Assembly (NCBI GenBank): GCA_027919835.1
Contig: JANVFP010000021.1
Location: forward strand, 620,001 to 684,000
Length of the DNA stretch: 64,000 nucleotides
Source of the DNA: Lentinula raphanica
Lineage: Eukaryota; Basidiomycota; Agaricomycetes; Agaricales; Omphalotaceae
Direction: 5' to 3'
The position numbers were made by a program, and so were the translations under genes. A model generated the notes under the pieces. It saw only the letters and a list, made by a program, of their open reading frames with translations. It was not told the DNA's origin and searched no databases. How positions within the stretch are numbered: the first letter of the stretch is position 1; each line of letters starts with the position of its first letter. This document shows positions 1 to 11,276 of this stretch, piece by piece.

Positions 1-750
1 CAAAGAGCAACGAACACCAATCAAACAGATCGTCGTGAGCGCAAAAAGCTTCTGTGGAAATACTCCTGCCAAGGGTGCGCGATGTGTGGAAACGATGGAC
101 CAGCCTTGTAAGTGTTAACTTGTGGGTGGTGGATTTTCGTTACGATTAACGTTCAATGTCCAGGGACCGTGCACTGGGCTATCACTCACCGTTCTTCCGA
201 CTCTGGCAAGGAAGAACAAATACGTGCCGACCTTCAGGCAGCGAAAGATAGACGTTTCCGGGCATACAGTCTACCGACAGGTGTTTCTCCCCAAGACATT
301 GAGAAATGGTGGGACTCGTTGGATTTCAGTGGCAGCAAAAGACTCAACGTTCCTCTGACACCATTGGATGACGAAGGAAACGAGGGTATCGAGGTGGATC
401 TGTCAGGGCTTATGACGAAGAAACCTAGGCCACAGTCGTTCTTCACAGAAAACTTCATCATGCCAGATTCTCGGATTCAGAACCTTCGTGACCTTGCAAA
501 CGAAGGACGAGAGGAAACGATCCGGATAGGTTTAGAAGACAGAGGGAAGCCAAAAGTCGTTCTTGGGGTTGGGGAAGTCGACTGGGAAGACGCATTGGCG
601 GAGGAAGAAATTGCATCACAGATCAGGAAACAGGCTACTGCTGCTGAAAGCCTCGAGATCAAAACAGACGATTCTAAACCGGATAACGCCAAGCAGGGCG
701 ATGCTAAGCCCGATGAAGACTGGCCTCAAAACGCTCATCGGTTGGTGTGA
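1..750 (+). CDS. 3' end of an unidentified protein gene (partial)
   Basis: Two exons are visible, 2-107 and 164-750, joined by an intron (GTAAGT at 108, acceptor AG at 162-163); the gene starts outside the window. The junction keeps one frame: the first exon reads in frame 2 and the second continues to TGA at 748-750. The visible part is about 230 residues. It has a Trp-rich stretch early (WTVHW, then KWWDSL) and an acidic, Lys-rich tail with repeated KPD-type motifs that looks disordered. I do not recognise the family and assign no function. The frame-1 alternative upstream of the intron also lacks stops, so the 5' phase rests on the splice fit. Confidence 0.5.
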
Positions 751-1534
751 AGACTCGGGAGTGTTAAACTCAAACACTGGTACGGTGTACTGTCAGTCCT
801 GGAAATCAGGACAAAGGGCACGGATTGGTTGTGTTTCGCGCAGCTCGCCAGAATATACAGACGCCAGCCTAAGAGGAAAGCATATGATAGAGTTTGGGAA
901 TAATCGATATCTACATTTCTTCATCGGAAGGTGTCGCCTCTCTCATGTGGATCAGCAGCCGTGTTCCCGGTCTTACATTCGAGTTTTGGGGGCAAGGTCA
1001 AGAGCTCGAACGATATGCAAGTCGTATGCAGTGTGTTATCATTCAGGACAAGCAAATGTATTAGCATCTAGACCTGTTCTCCTATTCAGTTTGGCTGGAT
1101 TCCCGATTTGTATATGAGCCGGACAAGCGTTTTACAGAACTGACGACATGATTCAGTTAATTCAGCTAGGTTACTTCCAATGGCATAGCTGGAAAAGATG
1201 TCGACCACTGATTTCAGATTTCTTTGGAACGCAGACTATCGTCAGTGGTGTCTGTATCAGTCTGCATCGTTTGCTAGACGCAGTTGTCAATCGATAAGCC
1301 ATATTCATCGTGGGATTTTCTCTTGCCGAATTTTTGGAAGACAGGTCCGGGCCACAAGTTCTTCTGCTTCGTCCATGAAATAGCATAGTAGGTCAAGTAT
1401 CTGCAAGATAAGTCTTCCAAATAAGCATGCAGAACGAATTTTCTGCGTTGAGCGCTGTGGCGCAGCCTCCGATAGACGCGTAGTCGGTTTGAATCGGAAA
1501 AGGTCGGAAAAGCACGGTGACTCCAACAAAGGGG
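751..1534. other. intergenic, no gene seen
   Basis: About 0.8 kb between the first gene and the alternative oxidase promoter. Only short unsupported open frames occur on either strand. A tRNA-like stretch near 1455-1500 does not form an acceptor stem. Confidence 0.5.
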
Positions 1535-1541
1535 TATAAAA
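1535..1541 (+). promoter_or_regulatory. TATA box of the alternative oxidase gene
   Basis: TATAAAA preceded by GGGG, 132 bp before the ATG at 1673. The position fits a 5' leader of about 80-110 nt. Confidence 0.6.
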
Positions 1542-1672
1542 ACGCCTATATCGTATTGGGGCCTCTTATTCCAAACCACCTCAAAAACCAGTATCCCCCT
1601 ACAGGTGTCCTCTAACATTCATACTTTACGCTAGTCTTGGCTATCTCGTTAATCCTTCTTTCATACTATTAC

Positions 1673-3295
1673 ATGTTGCAACATTCTATCCTTGTCGGCG
1701 TCGCGCCTCAAATCACAAAACGCGCCTGCTACAATGCCTTGTTGGTTGGACCAGCAAGGCTCAACATCTCTCGCTCGTTCTCTGCGTGTGCCCGTCGCTA
1801 CAACGATTTGACCGATCGTCAGGCCACAGCCGCCGCTGTTGGGCCTCATAAGCGTATGTACTTCAAATCTATCTTCCATCTGCTAAGTTTGACAACATCT
1901 GCTTCTAGACAACACATCTTCTCCTTCCCTCCCCGTCACCGCAGTCAGCCCCGGCGCTGACGTATCACATCAAAACACAGCAAATCATGGAGATTGGGTT
2001 TTGTTCCATCCCGTGTATACTCCCGAAGAACTCAAGGCTGTCGAGGTGATGCTTTTTCGTTTTCAGTTGCTGTTTGTATACCCATTGACTGGTCGTGTTC
2101 AGGTTCTTCACCGCGAAGCTACCTGCTTTTCTGATAAGCTGGCCGCAAATCTGGTGAAACTCTGCAGGTCCGTGTTTCATGGAAATTTTTTTGCAAGGAA
2201 CGAACTTAAGAATTCAATATTTTGGGCTTAGATGGGGGTACGATCTTGTATCGCGATACAAACACAAGACTATTCCGCCTGACTCGAACATGACCCTCGA
2301 ACAATTGCGTAAGGAAGGCTATGTTCTCGATGACAAGCAGTGGCTGCAAGTAAGTTACGAGATACATGAAGTACTATCAACACTTACATGACTTCAGCGA
2401 ATACTATTCTTGGAATCCATTGCGGGCGTTCCAGGCATGGTTGCTGCAACCCTCCGGCATCTACAAAGCTTGCGTCTTATGCGGCGTGATAATGGGTGGT
2501 ATGTTTTTTGCATCATCGCTATGAAAACAGTTTCAATATATTCATTCTTTCAAGGATTCACACCTGTTTGGAGGAAGCCGAAAATGAACGTATGCATTTG
2601 ATGTATGTCTATCTTATCCTTATCTATTGCACATGCGGATCTCACGTTCGACAGGACTTTCATGACTCTCCGAAACCCCTCCATCTTCTTCCGCGCAATC
2701 ATATTGGGTGCCCAGGGAGTATTCTACAACCTGTTCTGTAAGTGAAAGTGCCTCCGTGATGTTACTGGGTCTGACTAAAATCCTATAGTCCTTTCCTACC
2801 TCATCTCGCCTCGTGCTTGCCATCGTTTCGTCGGACATCTTGAAGAAGAAGCTGTTCTTACATACACGAAATGTATCAAGGAGATAGAGGCTGGCCGGGT
2901 TCCAGAATGGTATGTGTGATCTGACTGTATGAAATACCTGACTTACAACATTATCTAGGTCTGATTTGCCTGCCCCTCAAATTGCTATCGATTACTGGCG
3001 TCTTGAACCCGAAGCTAACCTGCTAGACGTCATTTATGCTGTTCGTTCAGACGAAACCACGCATCGTTTCGTGAACCACAGCCTTGCCAATCTCGATGTC
3101 AAGACAGATGTGAACCCCTTCGCTTTGCGGGAGCCAGATATGCACGTCAAGGGAAAGAAAATCGCGTAAGTCAAGATCCCCGCTGTATTTCAACACTTCG
3201 ATTTTGACAATGGTGTTAGTTTCGAGCGAACCGAATCCGAGCAATACTTCAAAGAAACTCGTGAAATGCTTCACAAAATGTCCACGGATTCATGA
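1673..3295 (+). CDS. aox1: mitochondrial alternative oxidase
   Basis: Non-proton-pumping ubiquinol oxidase of the inner mitochondrial membrane, which bypasses complexes III and IV. Ten exons: 1673-1853, 1909-2045, 2103-2167, 2232-2349, 2398-2498, 2555-2602, 2655-2737, 2789-2909, 2959-3165, 3220-3295; 378 aa, the usual fungal length. The ATG at 1673 opens a basic, Ser/Ala-rich presequence; no upstream ATG is in frame. Di-iron ligands fit E173 (LESIAG), E212 and H215 (NERMHL), E263 (LEEEA), E317 and H320. The last motif reads RSDETTH rather than the common RADEATH. The donor after exon 3 is GTCCGT, which is weak, but the frame and family alignment require it. A TATA box upstream suggests inducible control, as is usual when the cytochrome path is inhibited. 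Confidence 0.96.
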
Positions 3296-3562
3296 AGCCT
3301 GAACTAACTGCTCTTTATATTCATCTAATCATTGTACAATCATATATAATCCTCCCCACTCAATGGAATCCTCGTAGCTTTGTATGTAGAAACTGTCGGT
3401 ACCAAATAAAAGTATGGCCCCTATTCATTGGGGCTTTGTTGAGCGCTCGTTGATGTCATCTCCGGGCTCCCGAATTGCTTCCATCTCCGACTCGCCTCTA
3501 CCATTGAACAGAAAATGGTCGAGGTTACTTAGGATTCGGACAACTTCTAGGCTTGAAACTAA

Positions 3563-6500
3563 ATGGCTCCTCCAATTGTGCGCATCGTCTCGAGTTCCTC
3601 CAATGCCACGACCTCCGCGTCCAATTTGGACGACCAACTTCAACATGTACACAAGCGGTTCTTCATAGGACCTATGCCACAGAACGCCCTTCTCCCGCCA
3701 GAAGAACTAAAGCAACAAGCCAAACGAAAGCACGTCTTCACTAGGATAGGCAGCTCAGATTCAACAGAAGAGGACTTGTCGCAGATCATCAAAATACATG
3801 CGCGGAGCTTTTTTCTTCGCCAAGGAGGTCGAGAAGAAGATTGGAGTGAGAATGAAGAACAGAGCACTAGGGAAGAGATGTATAAGCGTTGGAAGGAAAG
3901 TGAATGGGGAGTCGCCTTGCGTCGTCTTCGAGGACAATCAGAGGCTTCCTCAAACAAAAACCCACCAGCCGACCATTGGATCGGTGGAAGCTTCGAGATA
4001 GGAAACATCGCCGGAATCAACATTATGGACGAGGCAGAATCGCTTTCCAAAGTCTCGACGCGTACATCTCAACTCTCCGCTCCGTCTATACCTCTGGAAT
4101 CTGTGATTGAACCTGCCTCGGGCAGTGTAGCCACAGAACAGCAGACTTTTGTCACGGCTCCTTCAGAACCCGTGCAATCTCCGGACGTTCATAATCCTGC
4201 CAGTCAAATTCGCGCTGTTTCGTCTGCAGAGGGCGAGCACCGTGACTCGGATGCAACGAGTCCTTCTTCAAGCACCGCTCTTCTTCGTCCATCTCTAACC
4301 CGAAAGCATGATTCCGGTCCTAGCCATACCCAGTCAGAACCCCCGCGTCGGCCAATCATAAAACTTCCCTCATTCTCTCGTGCTTCTGGTGATCATCCTC
4401 ACAAGATGAACAAGAGCGTTCATTACAACCTTTCTCCTGTTGAGAGCAACGCTTCCTCGCCTCCGGCATCACCCTCAGCAGTTCTCGAGCGCACTGGCAC
4501 TGATGTTAGTGGTACTAGTGCTGGTGCCATGAGTATTGCTGCAATGGGCGATCCACAAATCAATTGGGGTGACACTGTAATGAGAGGTATGTGACGGTTG
4601 GTTCCCATTCCGTGATCTGCTAGCTCTTGATTGACGATACCCTAGACAGAATGTGTGTCCGGATATATTCAAACGAGATGGTAGATATATACCCTCGCTT
4701 CGATGAGTCGGTACATCGCGTCACGCGAGATCTCAAATACGAGGGCTGGGGTGAATTCCTCGTTGTTTGGCGTAAGGACCGCATCGAGTTGTACGAGAAC
4801 TATGTGAGTAACCATGAGGTTGCTTCCTGAATACTGGCTTACATCTCTCAGACAATACCAGGAAAAGAATGGGTTACGGGTCATAAACATCTCTCCTTCA
4901 TAATCCCTCTAAAAGCCACGAAAACGCGTCTATTTCTCTACTCGTTCGTGGATATGTCATTCTGCTTCACATGTAGCCCCACTTCCCGCCGCTTCAATCC
5001 TGTCAAAGCGAAGTGGACCATCCACTCAGCGAAAGAAGGGTCTAACATATTCATCTTCAAGGTGAAAACTCGTTCTCGCGCATTCGATTGGATTTGGCAA
5101 TTATGGTGCGAAATCTTTGCGCGCCTTATCATATTCTGCTCATGCTATAGGATTACAGGAAGCATCGCGGAGGGATTCTTCCTCCCGTGGTGGAAATCCG
5201 AAATCCACGACTCGACAGTAAACTCAAGATAGATATGCCTAACGTGGATGGCGCTCAAACATACAGAATATTTTCAAGGGAGAACCTCATTGCACTCTGT
5301 GTACAGTCGCTCCGCGCGGTCCCAGACTGGAAGTATCTGATCGAACGTCAGCTGGCGGAAGGGGATGTATTGCAGCTCTGTTGGCGGCAAGGCTCATATC
5401 TAGACTGGATATGGCTCAATGAGGATGTGGAAGGTCGTCCGAGAGATTGGGTCGTCATATGCGGTCTTGCTTTGAAACAGGTACGCCCGTGATTGCGAGC
5501 TCTGTTTATTGAATGCATCTAAGTCACTCTTAGACCATGACAAGCATCCCTGTGCATTTAGAACTACGAGTGGCTCAGCACCATTCCGAATTCATCCACC
5601 GGAAAGACGGTGCCCGACTCATAGAGCCCCCCTCTATTGAAGGCTATGTCGACCGCATCAAACCTAATAGTCACGCCAAAAATCCACTATATCTAGTTAC
5701 ACATGAAGGCAACCTGTTTGTTCTACGGTCGACGGACGCACACCCGCCTACACCTTTAGGAGCCTTTCTTTCATCCATCAAAGCCGATGCTGATTACGCA
5801 CACACATTGAGAATGACAGAAGTTGCACGAGGCGTTCAACAACTCTTAGATGCGAATAGTGTGATGGACCTGCGTTCAATCCTGGTGGTTAGGAGAGTAA
5901 TGCATCCGACGATGCAGACAACACATAATATCAAGGAAGAGGATATCGACAATCAAGTCGATGATGAAACTGCAGAAGTGATGGTGAACCAGAGCGATCA
6001 GGAGGATATCGGCGGCGAAGAAGGTCTAAACAAAAGCGAAGACAAACATGATCTGAGGATGAGGCGATCATTTGAACTGCTACTCAAGAACGGGCACGTT
6101 CTACGCTTCGAGGTGTGTCTTTCGTTCATCAGGATCTTCCATAAGTATTCTCACTCAAATGGTCAAAGACGTACTCGTGCTCGGTTACCATTGAGTGGGT
6201 AGAAAGATTGCAAGCTCTCGTGAAATACTGGAGGAATAAACATCGGAACGACGCCAAGGAAGAGATGGAACTTGCCCAAGGTTATCGTCCGCCGGTGACG
6301 CCCCATATATACGCAGAAGCGGACAGAACGAATTATGCTGAACCACCGGTCGACCCATCATCGACGTTGCCAGCTCTTGGCTCATTATTCAACTGGTGCG
6401 TGCTGGAAGGATGTAAACCTATTGTCAAAAGCGGAAAAATCTTCATGAGACAGGGTCTCCATGGCCAATACCGGTAGCTGAGTTCTCTTTTTTAGAGTAT

Positions 6501-7047
6501 TCGATCACGCTCCTAACGACACATACTTAGGCTGGTAGATCTCGTCCTTGTGCCCGAGCGTTTGATTCATTTCCGTATATCCCCCAAATCAGTTATGCAC
6601 AACGCTTCACGAAAAACTATCAATCTTGTCGACGCATACGTATGTTCAGGCTACTTCGGAGCGCTGGTACTTCCGGTTGGACAGTTCAACCCCACCCAGA
6701 ATAATGTCCCCAGGAGGTATCGGGATGGATTGGAGACTGATGACCCGGAAGAAGATAGGCTCTTTGTGATATGGTATCGAAAGGTTGCCGCGGTGGCAGA
6801 GGAAACCGATTCGAATTCGGCGACACGCGCTACTGTGACGTCCGTGGACGCTCCCTCGACTCACGCCGAAGGGTCAGACATTCCACCGCTTAGTGCTAAG
6901 CGGAAATTCGCCATTTTCCGGACGAGAAGCAAGCTTGAACGGGATGCGTGGTGCTGGGCTTTGGACAGCACCATCGAACAGGCGGTGAGGGTGCGAAAAG
7001 AAAGAGAACGGAAGATAAGGGAGAGTGGAAATTTGATGCAATTGTGA
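3563..7047 (+). CDS. SPO71/Mug56-like PH-domain protein
   Basis: Seven exons: 3563-4586, 4646-4803, 4852-5105, 5159-5480, 5534-6112, 6169-6473, 6531-7047; 1052 aa. The first third (about 1-340) is low-complexity and Ser/Pro/Glu-rich. The middle (about 345-600) has a Trp-rich fold with repeated FxxxVKTRSRAFDWIW-type strands. The end has at least two PH-like segments; the last carries KFAIFRTRSKLERDAWCWAL, which resembles the C-terminal helix of a PH domain. This layout matches the fungal sporulation-specific SPO71/meiotic Mug56 group, which acts at the prospore membrane by binding phospholipids. Membrane recruitment in this species is inferred from that. Vegetative roles are possible because the family is widespread in basidiomycetes that lack yeast-type spores. 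A generic PH-domain protein is the alternative. Confidence 0.6.
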
Positions 7048-7138
7048 ATATTTATCATTCCTATGGATTGTGGAAGACTTTGGATCGGATTATATGTATA
7101 CTAACCAGCCTTCTAATAATGATTGTATATTTTCACGA

Positions 7139-7788
7139 CTACTTTTTGGGCTTCTTCACACTATTCATTGTATTAGTACAGCAAGTATGGCTTGGATCAA
7201 AGATGGTGCACGTACCCGTAACGACTGCGAGCCGTACTCCTGCCAACCACACCACCAAAGTCCAAAGCTCCACGGCATATTTTGTACCTGGCAAAAGGTC
7301 AGCGGTCAAGAACCTTTCTCTTCGCTTGCTACACACTTTACACCAGGCAAATCTTTGACACGACCACCTCGAACAAGGACAACACTGTGCTCCTGAAGAT
7401 TGTGACCCTCTCCTTGGATATATGCCATGACAGACTCTCCATTGGTCAACTTGACACGAGCGACCTTCCGTTTGGCGGAGTTGGGTTTCTTCGGTGTGCG
7501 AATCAAGATGTGGGTGCAGACGCCTTTTCTTTGGGGACATTGTTCCAAGAGAGGCGAGCTGGTTAATGCTGTTCGACGTGGAGGTGGTTTTTTACGCTTC
7601 ATGGCCTGGTTCATTGTGGCCAGAGTTGAAGGCGTAGCGTGGAATGAGCGGATGAGAGGAAAGAAGTTTGCATTTCTAGCGCAGACATCCTTCTCAATGT
7701 TGAAAATGAATCTAGAGGAAGCTGTAGAAAAGACTGAAGCAGGAGAAGTTGTGGATAGACGACTGAGAGCGCGTAACATGGCGGTCAT
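7139..7788 (-). CDS. mrps12: mitochondrial ribosomal protein uS12m
   Basis: Small-subunit decoding-centre protein. Three exons on the minus strand: 7788-7337, 7287-7216, 7160-7139. The mature part has the conserved uS12 motifs [17 protein letters not shown] and [13 protein letters not shown], then RGALDFGG and a SRYGVKKPKK end. The second intron leaves a last exon of only 22 nt that codes for the basic tail. I took the ATG at 7788 (M-T-A-M-L-R-A-L-S), which opens an Arg/Ser-rich targeting sequence and gives 181 aa. An in-frame ATG at 7848 would give 201 aa and is less typical of a presequence. Head-to-head with ARL8, 89 bp apart, so the two may share a promoter region. Confidence 0.93.
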
Positions 7789-7877
7789 CTTCCAAGAAGT
7801 GGCATCCGTTTTAGGAAATACCATATCTTTCTCTCTTTCTTTCCGCACTCACTTTCCAAATCACAGCTTCAAACTCC

Positions 7878-9026
7878 ATGGCAGGCTTGTTTTCTTCATT
7901 CTTTCAATGGTTTTCTGCGTACGACGAATGCATATCTTGCTTTGAACCTCTCTCACTATCATTTCGCAGACTCTTTTTCTCTAAGGCGGTCGAAATCGCT
8001 GTCGTTGGTCTTCAGGTCTGCATCACTCCAGCTACCTTGTTCTTCACAAGGATTCAATGTGCCTCAGGCTTCTGGCAAGACTTCCTTTGTATATGTTATC
8101 GGTTCTGGCCAGGTGCGGTTGCCTCCCCGGGAACATTTGAGATAGCGTCGGCTCAGGTTTGGTCTCACAGTGGAGTGAAGACGTGGTGCCCACTGTTGCT
8201 TATAATTTTCGGAAAGTAAGGAAAGGAAACGTCACGATCAATGTATGGGACATTGCTGGTGCGTGATGCTCGTGATGAAAGAGATAGCCCTTGTATTACC
8301 CACTGCTGCTAACAGGTCAACCGAAATTTCGCTCTACCTGGGAAAGGTATTGCAATGGCGTAGATGCTATAGTGTTCGTCAATCCATGATTTGCCCTGGA
8401 CCAAGTACTCATTGGTTCACTCTAGATTTGTCGTGGACTCCTCAGACGTACATGATCATCTCAATAGTTCACTTTACGAGTTGTTCACACTTCTTTCTAG
8501 CGGGAAAAGTTTAACGCTGCCCGGTTTGAACTACACCAGCTGTTGTCCCAGCCAAGTCTCACCGGAGTTCCTTTACTAGTCGTTCGTAACTTCCTCAGTT
8601 CCGAACATGCTGGTCGGGCTTACCCACACCATCTCATAGCTAGGTAACAAGAATGATTTAGAAGACCATGCACCTATCAAGGAAATTATACCTGCACTGT
8701 ACGCCCATGCAATCATCTCTTTTATAATATGGTTCATATGTTCACACTACGTGTAGTCAACTAGACAAAATCAGCGACCGTCCCGTTTCGGTGAGTTCAG
8801 ATATTCGAGTACCATGAGCACTTGTAAAATGCAAACTCGTCATGTAGTGCTATTCGGTATGTTCTGCTCCATCTATGGAAACCGTACGAGTTGATCTGAA
8901 ATTGGGTCCTAGTGTTCCATGAAGTCTCAACATAATCTGTAAGTCTTTTCGTCGTCTTCTATGAGTGTTTGTTGACCGGTTGCTAGTGATATCGTTCTAA
9001 ACTGGCTTTCGGATAGGAGTCATTGA
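7878..9026 (+). CDS. arl8: ARL8-type small GTPase
   Basis: Arf-like GTPase that in animals recruits kinesin adaptors and tethers to lysosomes; the fungal role is presumably vacuolar or endosomal. Twelve exons: 7878-7918, 7970-8015, 8069-8113, 8171-8258, 8316-8373, 8426-8447, 8501-8581, 8640-8698, 8757-8790, 8848-8856, 8913-8938, 8987-9026; 182 aa (family about 186). The N terminus is [11 protein letters not shown] as in ARL8 proteins. P-loop GLQASGKTS is at 27-35, switch II WDIAGQ at 70-75, NKND at 130-133, and the end is [12 protein letters not shown]. Exon 10 is 9 nt. The intron after exon 5 has a GTTCGT donor, as does the one after exon 7. The gene is hard to see as an ORF because no exon exceeds 88 nt. 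Confidence 0.93.
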
Positions 9027-9199
9027 GTTACTGAGTTAACTTATTATTCTACATACTATACTTATACGCTCATGCATGTCCGATTCCTACACATTGTATC
9101 ATACTAATCGTTACTCAAATCCAGTCACCTGTACAGTTCGAATCCTTGTCCGACAAATTATCCAATTCACACCGTTGTGAATGGTAGCCGAGGAATTTT

Positions 9200-9551
9200 T
9201 CATCTGTTCTTCGCTATTTGTACCGCCAGATTATCGATGTACATTTGTAGTGTTTGATTTTCGGACGAGACCTTATCAACCTCTTTCTGTATAGATTGCA
9301 CTCGGCCGTATAACGCTGTCTCCAAGTAAGCATCCTATTCTTCAGAACAAGCCAAAGAGCAGAATCAACCTTTCAAATCTTCCTGGGATGCAGCAATTTC
9401 CCTGTAAAGGAGCTTAAGACGGATAGTTGGTTCTTCGAGAACGATGGACGCACTTGAGCACTTTCTCTTTCTTCAAAGCCTCTGTAACAATATCTCCCGG
9501 CTCCGATGAAGTGGGTAAAGCCCATGGTTCGTTGAAAGAATCAAAGGACAT
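9200..9551 (-). CDS. SCOC-like short coiled-coil protein
   Basis: Three minus-strand exons, 9551-9454, 9401-9370 and 9315-9200, give 81 aa. Too fragmented for simple ORF searches. The C-terminal half is a clean heptad coiled coil ending SSENQTLQMYIDNLAVQ, close to the conserved ENQxLxxYIxNL signature of SCOC (yeast counterpart Slo1). SCOC proteins bind Arf-like GTPases (ARL1 and relatives) at the Golgi and take part in autophagy. The N terminus (MSFDSFNEPWALP) looks unstructured. Splice choice: donor GTGCGT at 9453 and acceptor TTTACAG keep the heptads; a nearby donor GTGCTC is an alternative that changes only a few residues. Tail-to-tail with ARL8 (173 bp between stops) and head-to-head with RPN13 (138 bp). 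Confidence 0.75.
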
Positions 9552-9689
9552 GGTGCACTGGTAGAAGAGGGTAGAAGAGAAATTGTGTTACGTAAAGCAG
9601 TCTGTCGCAGTGACGCGTCGCGTGTAAATTACTCTTGCTCACTTCTTCCATCTTCAACATCAATCCACACGAATATCGCAGCAAACACG

Positions 9690-10879
9690 ATGTCCGACTC
9701 TGGAACATTACTCGCTTTCAAAGCAGGAAGAGCTTTCCGAAGAGAAGGCACTAATTTCGTTGATCCCTCTCCTACCAAAGGTGCCATTATCCTGCGCAAA
9801 GAAGATGATTTGTTGCATCTCATATGGAGAAATCGTACTACCAACGAGGCTGAAGAGGTCAGTGCTTTAACAAAACACGAAGAATTTTGAACACACCTTT
9901 GAGCTTCAGGATCTAATCTTGTTCCCGTCGGACGCTACGTTCTCTAAAGTATCTCAAGCCTCAGGCCGTGTCTACGTCCTGAAATTCTCCTCTTCAGACC
10001 AAAGACACTTTGTGAGTCTTCACCTCTAAAGACTCTACTCATGCACAACTAACTCCAATTGCAGTTCTGGATGCAGGTTCGTCTTGGTGTATTCTGTGTC
10101 AACTATCAATCTCAAGAAGTACCCATGTATCTCAGGATGCCTCATCCGCGCGGGACGAGGAATTTGTAAACAACGTCAATGGTTTCCTCATGGATCCTGA
10201 TTACGAAGCTTCATGGAGCTCCTCGTCTCAACCCGAAGCTTCTACTTCTGCTACTGGTGCATCTTCGTATGTGTGTTGTTTTTTGACGTGCCGACCACGC
10301 ACCAATTATCATCTGTGTATCCCAGTTCTTCTGCACCATCCGGCTCACAAACTACGCCTGAACAACTAGCTCAGTTGCAACAGTTACTGAGTACTGCTAT
10401 GGGAGCTGGAGTTCCTCCCCCTTCCGGTGAGTACATTCAATGACTCTTCCAGCATCCCAAAAGCCCTAAATCATGCATACTATGCATCAAGAAATGTCTT
10501 TGAATGATATTTTGACTCCTGCGAACATCACGCCGCTGTTTGCCTCTCATCCAAACCTCATTCCAACGCTCTTTCCTCACCTTCCCCCGGATTTACCTAC
10601 GCCTCCGTCACCTGAGGTCTTACAACGAATCATTAGGTAAGTTCTCATGACGATGTGAAGTTGAGACGACCATGTTCTGACGCGCTTTTATTCAGTTCGC
10701 CACAATTCCGCTCGGCTGTATCGAATTTCGACCAAGCGCTTAGGACCGGTCTATTGGGAGGGCTTGTTCGTGGACTTGGCTTGCCGGAAGAAGCAGGGAC
10801 TGGGATTGAACCGTTCTTGAGAGCGATACAGAGACAGGCTGACCAGGAAAGAGGAGAAGATAGTATGGACACAGATTAA
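9690..10879 (+). CDS. rpn13: proteasome ubiquitin receptor RPN13
   Basis: Regulatory-particle subunit that binds ubiquitin through its Pru domain and the deubiquitinase UCH37 through a C-terminal DEUBAD domain. Seven exons: 9690-9857, 9910-10011, 10065-10076, 10136-10266, 10326-10426, 10492-10636, 10696-10879; 280 aa. The Pru domain covers about 1-115 with FKAGRA, KGAIILRKEDDLLHLIW and LILFPSDATF. Exon 3 is only 12 nt and codes for F-W-M-Q, the core of the conserved FFWMQ strand. A Ser/Thr-rich linker follows. The DEUBAD part starts near MSLNDILTP and includes LFPHLP and SSPQFRSAVSNFDQAL. The length suits the full-length form; yeast Rpn13 has only the Pru part. UCH37 binding is therefore expected but not shown. 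Confidence 0.95.
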
Positions 10880-11276
10880 TGGTACACCCAGTTCACTATG
10901 TAGTATGTATGTACCTGCCCTAAAGCGGAAAACTTTCCCTATATAGACTGATAAGATTGAGATCTTCACTTCTACATTCACTAATATTAGTAACCGTTCA
11001 CTACATCGGACTACGAAAATGCAAAGGATGACGGAAATATAACAAGGGTCAAGCTCAAGGAGGATTCAAATGTCCAGCAACCCATCGCTTTTAGCAGGGT
11101 AAGGCCAAGGGCTGAGCTGAAACACGAAGAAAGCGTCAAAAATCCGAAATTGCAAATCGGTGGCCCCTTTAACCTGTTCTCCTACATTCTCATTATTTTC
11201 ACTCGACGACAAGCACAGGTCGAAGTATAAGCTGGAGTCCTATTCGATTCAGTCGCTACTTTCCTCATTCAGGACA
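10880..11276. other. intergenic, no gene seen
   Basis: About 400 bp holding the RPN13 3' flank and the presumptive RdRP promoter. No TATA box or convincing ORF is seen. Confidence 0.5.

Noticed and set aside
1440..1510. tRNA-like stretch with GTGGCGCAGCC and GGTTTGAATCG
   Set aside because: A-box and B-box-like words are present but no acceptor stem or anticodon arm can be formed at the right spacing.
1274..1618. 114-codon minus-strand frame before alternative oxidase
   Set aside because: Covers the TATA box and leader of AOX on the other strand; composition unlike a protein family.
7427..7945. 172-codon plus-strand frame
   Set aside because: Shadow of the antisense uS12m gene and the ARL8 first exon.
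9120..9160. GTTCGAATCC, a T-loop-like word
   Set aside because: No A box or cloverleaf upstream; lies between the ARL8 stop and the SCOC-like gene.
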